This document shows positions 59,844 to 64,000 of a stretch of 64,000 nucleotides of DNA, in pieces. Location of the stretch: positions 1 through 64,000 of the IMG/VR virus record IMGVR_UViG_3300042892_002240. One strand, given 5' to 3'. A program made the translations under genes and the position numbers. This stretch comes from a virus. Positions within the stretch are counted from its first letter, which is position 1; each line of letters opens with the position of its first letter. Under the pieces are notes generated by a model that made no database searches, had not been told where the DNA came from, and worked only from the letters and a program-made list of their open reading frames with translations.

Positions 59844-60068
59844 ATGGCAGTTAACGAATCCCGATCAATGAACGACGACCTCCACTCAGGTGTTAATGAT
59901 GGTCGCCTAAAGAGCATTACCCCTGATCGTGGGGGTGTTGTTGATATGGCTGAGGTTACAGTTCGGGCAAACCTGCTTCAAACACAGTATGGAATGTCTG
60001 ACCTTATGAATAGAGTTCAGACCCCAAACGTAGACAACAACTTTGAAACAGGGTATGCTGAAGACTGA
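59844..60068 (+). CDS. Small hypothetical protein
   Basis: A 74-residue acidic protein (MAVNESRSMNDDLHSGV...) with a central amphipathic segment. Last gene of the small-protein block. TAGGATA upstream is a modest ribosome-binding site. Unknown. Confidence 0.5.
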   Translation: MAVNESRSMNDDLHSGVNDGRLKSITPDRGGVVDMAEVTVRANLLQTQYGMSDLMNRVQTPNVDNNFETGYAED

Positions 60069-60073
60069 ATAGT

Positions 60074-60090
60074 GTTGTCAAAGTGACAAC
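60074..60090. promoter_or_regulatory. Operator-like dyad
   Basis: Perfect 7-base inverted repeat GTTGTCA-AAG-TGACAAC between two genes. Its left arm contains TTGTCA, which could be a minus-35 box with TACTAA 17 bases later. The size and symmetry fit a site for a dimeric regulator of the following operon (zinc protein, HAD-like, WhiB). Confidence 0.5.
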
Positions 60091-60115
60091 GTTGTACTAC
60101 TAATTAGGAGCACAA

Positions 60116-60571
60116 ATGCCTCGGCTATTGACTTGCCAGTCGTGCGGCACAATGTACCGTATGCGGGACTACGAAGGACCAACTGAGTATGACATGGAGC
60201 TCATTGAGCTCTGTCAGAGGCACCTTGGTCAAGCTGCTGACCCAAACCCTGACTCTCACCTATCTCTCATTCTGCGTTGTGATGAAGAAACGTGGGCCAA
60301 GCTTGGGGATGAAACCCAAGTTAAAAAAGAACTTATGCAAAATGAGATTGAAGTTCGTGAAGTTCGTGACGATCTTAAAGTGGAAGCACTCAAGTGTTTT
60401 GCTAGGCACTCAAGCCCCAAGCAAGGTTGCATTGATTACGAAGATGAGTCTAAGACTATTGGCCGCAAAATTGGTGTACCTCAAGCACACAGGCAATACC
60501 TCTGCCACTATTGTCCAGCCCAAGCATTTGTAACTCATGGCATTCGCAAGAAAAAGGGTATGTACGACTAG
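60116..60571 (+). CDS. Zinc-binding hypothetical protein
   Basis: A 151-residue protein. N-terminal CQSCGTMY and C-terminal CHYCPAQ Cys pairs may join in one zinc site; additional C and H residues (KCFARHSSPKQGC) lie between. The middle is a charged helix. AGGAG before the ATG. First gene after the operator-like dyad. Stop overlaps the next start by one base. Confidence 0.65.
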   Translation: MPRLLTCQSCGTMYRMRDYEGPTEYDMELIELCQRHLGQAADPNPDSHLSLILRCDEETWAKLGDETQVKKELMQNEIEVREVRDDLKVEALKCFARHSSPKQGCIDYEDESKTIGRKIGVPQAHRQYLCHYCPAQAFVTHGIRKKKGMYD

Positions 60572-61044
60572 TGATCATTTTTAACTTTGATGTACTCGCA
60601 CGACCGGGTGCGTCACTAGCAGTACGCCAACCAGACCCAGACGGCAGGGCAATTTGGCGCATGATGTTTGAACACTACACAGGGCGTATTTGTGTTGTTT
60701 CAACTACTGAATACCCAAAGATTCAATTTGAGGAATGGTTAAAACGGGAACAATTTAAAGCTTCTGTTTATGAGTTTTTAGATGTACCAGATGCGGTTCT
60801 TAAAGCTGAGCGTGTTCACATCATTGGTTCATCTTTTGGCAGAATCACTTGGTATGTAGACAACGACCCTCTTGCCTGCGCAGAAACTCTTAAATTAGGC
60901 ATTCCTACCTTGTTGGTTGCTTCTCCTTACATTGTTAGACCTGAGTGGGGTGGCACCAAAACAACTAAGGAATGGGGAACCCTTGTAACAGAGATGGACG
61001 AACAAGCCTTAAAAGCATCTGAAAAGTCTTGGAGGGAAATGTGA
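60571..61044 (+). CDS. HAD-like protein
   Basis: A 157-residue alpha/beta protein with HAD-fold features: IIFNFDVLARPG in the first strand (one Asp rather than DxD), RICVVSTTEY in motif II position, and ITWYVDNDPLACAETLKLG as motif IV. The second catalytic Asp of motif I is missing, so it may not be a phosphatase. GTG start at the last base of the upstream stop. Phage HAD-like proteins occur in this neighbourhood in other actinophages. Confidence 0.65.
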   Translation: MIIFNFDVLARPGASLAVRQPDPDGRAIWRMMFEHYTGRICVVSTTEYPKIQFEEWLKREQFKASVYEFLDVPDAVLKAERVHIIGSSFGRITWYVDNDPLACAETLKLGIPTLLVASPYIVRPEWGGTKTTKEWGTLVTEMDEQALKASEKSWREM

Positions 61045-62471
61045 AAGTGTTCTTTGGTGGGGCTGAGAAAGGCTCCCACAGAAACATCCTGTTAGCTAAT
61101 GACGTTGAGTACATGGCAGTCAATTTGACTCATTTGCCTATTCCTAAAACTAAAGAATTCAGCATTCCTAATACGTTTAAAAACGCTGGGGTTATTGTGT
61201 ACACCTCTGAGGGTGACGAAGACACAAATAGATACAATGACTTTATTCGGCAGCATGCTGATGACCTTGCCTTTGTAGTGGGTCGCCCTGATTATGACGG
61301 AGAATGGCTTGGGGAAAAGTACATTCCTGTGTGGTCAGATGGTGATGACTTAGAACGCTTAGCTTGGTTGTGCCAACGCCATGGTCGGGCAGCTATCTCA
61401 GACAAAGCAATTAATGCTAAAACTCTTCCCCGAATTAGGTCGCTGTCACAAAGATGGGGCGCTGCATTGCTCGGTATTACTAGCAAGCCAGACATCATTG
61501 AAGCCCTTCCTTGGGCAGCAGTAATTGTTGGTTCATGGACTAGCACTTTGCGTTATGGGGAAACTCAAATCTGGGACGGACACGCTTTGCGACGATATCC
61601 AGCTCAACAAAAAGAGTCGTCTAGACGGAAGCACCGGCCCGACATTATTCGTCTAGGAATTGACTTTGATGCTGTTATGGAAGACGACGTAACTACTGTT
61701 GGAGCGTTAGCAATTCGTTCTTGGCTAGCTTGGGAAGACCATACAAATTTGGGCTATGACCCTGAAGAAGGTGTAGACGAAGAGGAGTTTGTAAACAATG
61801 AAGAGGGGGAGATAGCAACTATACCCCCTGAAACCCATAGTGGGGTTAAACCGGCTTCTAGGGGGTCTGGTATTGCTACCGGCCCTATAGAAAAGCGGCA
61901 CGACAGTGAACGGCTATTACTCCCTGTTATGGGTATTGAGCACATTGTTTCAATGGGTACACAAATGCCTAATGAGCAGGGAGAAGTCATTGAAATCGAC
62001 CCTGCAGAAACCGCTGTCATTAGATATCAATCAAACCCATTGCGACAGTGTGATAGTTGCTATCTGGCCTCAAGATGTCCTGCATTCAAGGAACATTCAG
62101 ATTGTGGTTTTAGATTGCCTATTGAGATCCGTACAAAGGATCAACTTAACGCCGTTTTGCAAGCCATGATTGAAATGCAAGCAAGCCGAGTTTTGTTTGC
62201 TAGGTTTGCCGAAGAGCTTGAGGGCCAAGGTCTTGACCCAGCTTTGTCGTCTGAAATGGATCGCTTGTTTTCGCTCATTGACAAGTTTAAGAACATCTCA
62301 GATACCCGAGATCTCATGAGAATTGAGGTTGAGGCAAGGGGTGGAGCCGGCGTTCTCTCTAGATTGTTTGGAAGCAAAGCAGGGGAATCAGCCAAGCAAC
62401 TTCCTGGCGGGGGTATGAGTGCTAGTCGCACTGATCAGTTTATTTCTGATGTAATCAATATTGGCGAATAA
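61041..62471 (+). CDS. Large conserved protein, possible TIM-barrel domain
   Basis: A 476-residue protein. The N-terminal 200 residues have a repeated beta-alpha pattern (VKVFFGGAEKGSHRNILLAN, AAISDKAINAKTLPRI, AVIVGSWTSTLRYGETQIWD) suggestive of a TIM-barrel-like fold. A later Cys cluster (CDSCYLASRCPAFKEHSDCG) might bind metal or Fe-S, and the C-terminal 130 residues are helical. I recall similar proteins in other actinophages but cannot name a function. GTG start behind GGAGGG. Confidence 0.6.
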   Translation: MKVFFGGAEKGSHRNILLANDVEYMAVNLTHLPIPKTKEFSIPNTFKNAGVIVYTSEGDEDTNRYNDFIRQHADDLAFVVGRPDYDGEWLGEKYIPVWSDGDDLERLAWLCQRHGRAAISDKAINAKTLPRIRSLSQRWGAALLGITSKPDIIEALPWAAVIVGSWTSTLRYGETQIWDGHALRRYPAQQKESSRRKHRPDIIRLGIDFDAVMEDDVTTVGALAIRSWLAWEDHTNLGYDPEEGVDEEEFVNNEEGEIATIPPETHSGVKPASRGSGIATGPIEKRHDSERLLLPVMGIEHIVSMGTQMPNEQGEVIEIDPAETAVIRYQSNPLRQCDSCYLASRCPAFKEHSDCGFRLPIEIRTKDQLNAVLQAMIEMQASRVLFARFAEELEGQGLDPALSSEMDRLFSLIDKFKNISDTRDLMRIEVEARGGAGVLSRLFGSKAGESAKQLPGGGMSASRTDQFISDVINIGE

Positions 62472-62507
62472 TGGTGTATGCTAAGTTCCCCTACTAAAGG
62501 ATGTACG

Positions 62508-62819
62508 ATGAACAACTCGCATAACTCCATAGAAGAACTTGACCCATATCAAACTGCCGAGCAGCTAGTAAAGATGGCCATTGACTTAGGTTCAGATACT
62601 TTAAGCATGACTATCAATGATGTATCAAAATCATTAGTTGAAGCAGCCCACTTGATTACCCATCTTGCCGATGAATCAAACCATTACCGTTTAAAGACTC
62701 AAGTAGTGGTCAATGTAAACGGGACAGATCTACTGGTTGACCAAGCAGTGGTAGACAAGCTGTTTGCTTCTACTGTTCAGAATCTCATTACTAATGCCCT
62801 GAATGAAACTACGGTCTGA
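62508..62819 (+). CDS. Hypothetical helical protein
   Basis: A 103-residue acidic helical protein (MNNSHNSIEELDPYQTAEQ...) with a VVVNVNGTDLLVDQAVVDKL segment. ATG 62508 is preceded by AAAGGA. One-base overlap with the next gene. No recognised family. Confidence 0.55.
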   Translation: MNNSHNSIEELDPYQTAEQLVKMAIDLGSDTLSMTINDVSKSLVEAAHLITHLADESNHYRLKTQVVVNVNGTDLLVDQAVVDKLFASTVQNLITNALNETTV

Positions 62820-63121
62820 TGGATACTGACGCTTCAAAGCAGGCAATGATTAACGCCCTGACACAACGTGTTGAGCAACTTGAAGAAGTGTTACAAAGTA
62901 TTCTTCCCCCAGCAATGTCGTATTACTCAGAAGAGTTATTTGCTGCTGGGTGGTTGACTGGTTTAGAGAAAGAACTACCCCAGCACGTATCATCTATTGA
63001 CAAGGCCGCTACTCTTCTTGGTATGATACCTGTATCGTGGCATTATAAGGAAGAGAACTCGATTTGGCACACAACTTGGAAAAAGTACCCAATTACGTCT
63101 ACCAAGACCGACGACGTTTAG
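62819..63121 (+). CDS. Hypothetical protein
   Basis: A 100-residue protein: a coiled-coil-like N-terminus (LTQRVEQLEEVLQSILPPA) and an aromatic C-terminus (SWHYKEENSIWHTTWKKYP). Overlaps the next gene by 58 bases in another frame. Unknown. Confidence 0.5.
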   Translation: MDTDASKQAMINALTQRVEQLEEVLQSILPPAMSYYSEELFAAGWLTGLEKELPQHVSSIDKAATLLGMIPVSWHYKEENSIWHTTWKKYPITSTKTDDV

Positions 63122-63285
63122 CTTCTGCTATTTTTTTAACTACCATTGTTTCAGTATCTAATTCTTTTTCAAAGAACGGAACTGGTTGGCCTTTCTTATC
63201 TACTTTTGGATTCTTTTTTATCCTAACAACTGGACCACTTGTACTTGGAAAACTACTTGACATTTTGGGTGAAAAAGATGTTTAA
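63064..63285 (+). CDS. Small membrane protein
   Basis: A 73-residue protein with one or two hydrophobic segments (AIFLTTIVSVSN and FGFFFILTTGPLVLGKLL). TTG start behind AAGGAAGAG. Its topology would fit a holin-associated or other membrane role. The overlap with the upstream gene is long, so the start is uncertain. Confidence 0.5.
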   Translation: MAHNLEKVPNYVYQDRRRLASAIFLTTIVSVSNSFSKNGTGWPFLSTFGFFFILTTGPLVLGKLLDILGEKDV

Positions 63286-63303
63286 AGAAATTAATAACAA
63301 CTA

Positions 63304-63678
63304 ATGGATTGGCTTGAGCAATCTGCTTGCCGTGGTAAAAATGTTGACATGTGGTATGCGCCACTAGATGCATCAAACCCTAATGATTACTACGCTGTAG
63401 GTAAAACTGCTTGTAGAAATTGTTCTGTGTGGAAAGATTGCATGAAGTTAGGTGCAGAAGAAACATGGGGCATGTGGGGTGGGTTAACACCACAAGAGCG
63501 TAGAGGTACAGTAAAACTTCAACACGGAACACTTGAGAGTTACCGAAAAGGTTGCCGGTGTACTCCGTGTATTGATGAATCAATTGCTGCTATGGACTAC
63601 ATCATGCCAATAGTTCTTCCTTCTCGCGGAGAAACTTTTGATGTAAAGTCCCTGCTCTACGCACTAATTAATCCTTGA
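63304..63678 (+). CDS. WhiB-family regulator
   Basis: A 124-residue protein with the four-Cys iron-sulphur pattern C-x27-C-x2-C-x5-C (C9, C37, C40, C46), followed by EETWGMWGGLTPQER, the conserved G[VIM]WGG turn that contacts the host sigma factor. A further CRCTPC cluster (C84, C86, C89) follows. WhiB proteins occur only in actinobacteria and their phages, so this points to the host. It may redirect host transcription. Confidence 0.92.
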   Translation: MDWLEQSACRGKNVDMWYAPLDASNPNDYYAVGKTACRNCSVWKDCMKLGAEETWGMWGGLTPQERRGTVKLQHGTLESYRKGCRCTPCIDESIAAMDYIMPIVLPSRGETFDVKSLLYALINP

Positions 63679-63686
63679 TGTAGGGA

Positions 63687-63708
63687 GTTACCGTCATGAG
63701 ATGGTAAC
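63687..63708. promoter_or_regulatory. Inverted repeat after whiB
   Basis: Perfect 6-base arms GTTACC / GGTAAC with a 10-base centre, overlapping a TAACAT minus-10-like box (63705-63710). May be an operator and promoter for the following lipoprotein gene, or WhiB-responsive. Inference only. Confidence 0.35.
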
Positions 63709-63718
63709 ATATGTGTAT

Positions 63719-63744
63719 GGCCCTACCCCCAAAGTAGGGCCTTT
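63719..63744 (+). terminator. Hairpin terminator
   Basis: Perfect 8-base stem GGCCCTAC / GTAGGGCC with a 7-base loop and a short TTT tail. The T-run is short, so termination may be partial. Ends the whiB transcript. Confidence 0.75.
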
Positions 63745-63771
63745 CCATATCCCCTATCAAGGAGAAAACTA

Positions 63772-64000
63772 TTGCGTAAACTTACCCTCACGAGTGCAGT
63801 CATTGTGGGCGCTCTACTACTCACAAACTGTAACGGAACAGTAAGGACACAAGAAGTTCCAATCTCAGTAACTACCACAACAATTACCCCACAAACAACT
63901 ACATCCACTACATCCACAACAACTACGACAACCACAACAACTACGACAACACTTGTTCCATTAGGTTCTAAATGCGAAGAACTCGCCCCCATTGCTTTAC
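63772..64000 (+). CDS. Lipoprotein with Thr-rich linker (partial)
   Basis: Runs off the window end. N-terminal signal with lipobox (VGALLLTNC), then a Thr-rich linker of about 35 residues, ending in LVPLGSKCEELAPIAL, which looks like the beginning of a folded domain, possibly a wall-active one. TTG start behind AAGGAG. A phage-encoded lipoprotein could act in superinfection exclusion or envelope change. Confidence 0.7.
   Translation, partial: MRKLTLTSAVIVGALLLTNCNGTVRTQEVPISVTTTTITPQTTTSTTSTTTTTTTTTTTTLVPLGSKCEELAPIAL

Noticed and set aside
63723-63992. Minus-strand Val-rich open frame at the window end
   Set aside because: It is the antisense of the Thr repeat linker of the lipoprotein gene and has no start signals.
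1-64000. tRNA genes and integrase or repressor genes
   Set aside because: I scanned the gaps and the gene products for cloverleaf-like sequence and recombinase motifs and saw none; a proper search with a tRNA finder is needed to exclude them.

Overview
The window is part of the genome of a tailed phage with a contractile tail (a myovirus). It carries a complete head and tail module with sheath, tube, tape measure and baseplate genes, a lysis cassette, and a complete replication and recombination module. No integrase or lysogeny repressor was recognised, so a virulent life style is likely. The host is probably an actinobacterium: the phage encodes a WhiB-family regulator (63304-63678), which is an actinobacterial family, and a lipoprotein with a long threonine linker. 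The sequence is moderately AT-rich by eye and uses many TTG and GTG starts. That would suit a freshwater or other low-GC actinobacterial host, but this is inference.

Layout. 0-9.7 kb: tail fibres, including a collagen-like fibre with a collar domain, two paralogous Cys/His proteins, a 2OG-Fe(II) oxygenase, holin and endolysin, and more fibre or FN3 proteins. 9.7-18 kb: large terminase, a phosphoesterase, portal, scaffold and major capsid protein. 18-25.4 kb: a second collar-type fibre, connector proteins, sheath, tube, and a tail chaperone with a probable programmed frameshift. 25.4-36.4 kb: tape measure with an M15 peptidase domain, then baseplate and hub (CIS-tube-like, LysM, gpD, OB-fold spike, gp25, gpJ, gpI), closed by a strong terminator.

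36.5-37.4 kb is the only leftward block. It encodes a Dps-like ferritin and small lysine-rich proteins. A palindrome-rich 180-base gap then leads into the rightward replication operon (37.6-52.2 kb): a winged-helix initiator with an internal iteron array, DnaC-like loader, DnaB-like helicase, primase, SNF2 helicase, ssDNA-binding protein, family A DNA polymerase, RecA, a Cas4/RecB-like nuclease, two resolvase-like nucleases and a SpoVS homologue.

52.2-60.1 kb encodes a 1382-residue low-complexity protein followed by eleven small, mostly disordered proteins of unknown function, two of them clear paralogues. 60.1-64 kb holds a zinc protein, a HAD-like protein, a 476-residue conserved unknown, small proteins, WhiB and the start of a lipoprotein that runs off the window.

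Most genes overlap by 1-20 bases or sit a few bases apart, which indicates long co-transcribed operons. Hairpin terminators were seen at about 12.3, 18.0, 36.4 and 63.7 kb. No tRNA, CRISPR array or insertion sequence was recognised. Apart from the 37.39-37.57 kb region there is no sizeable gap without genes.
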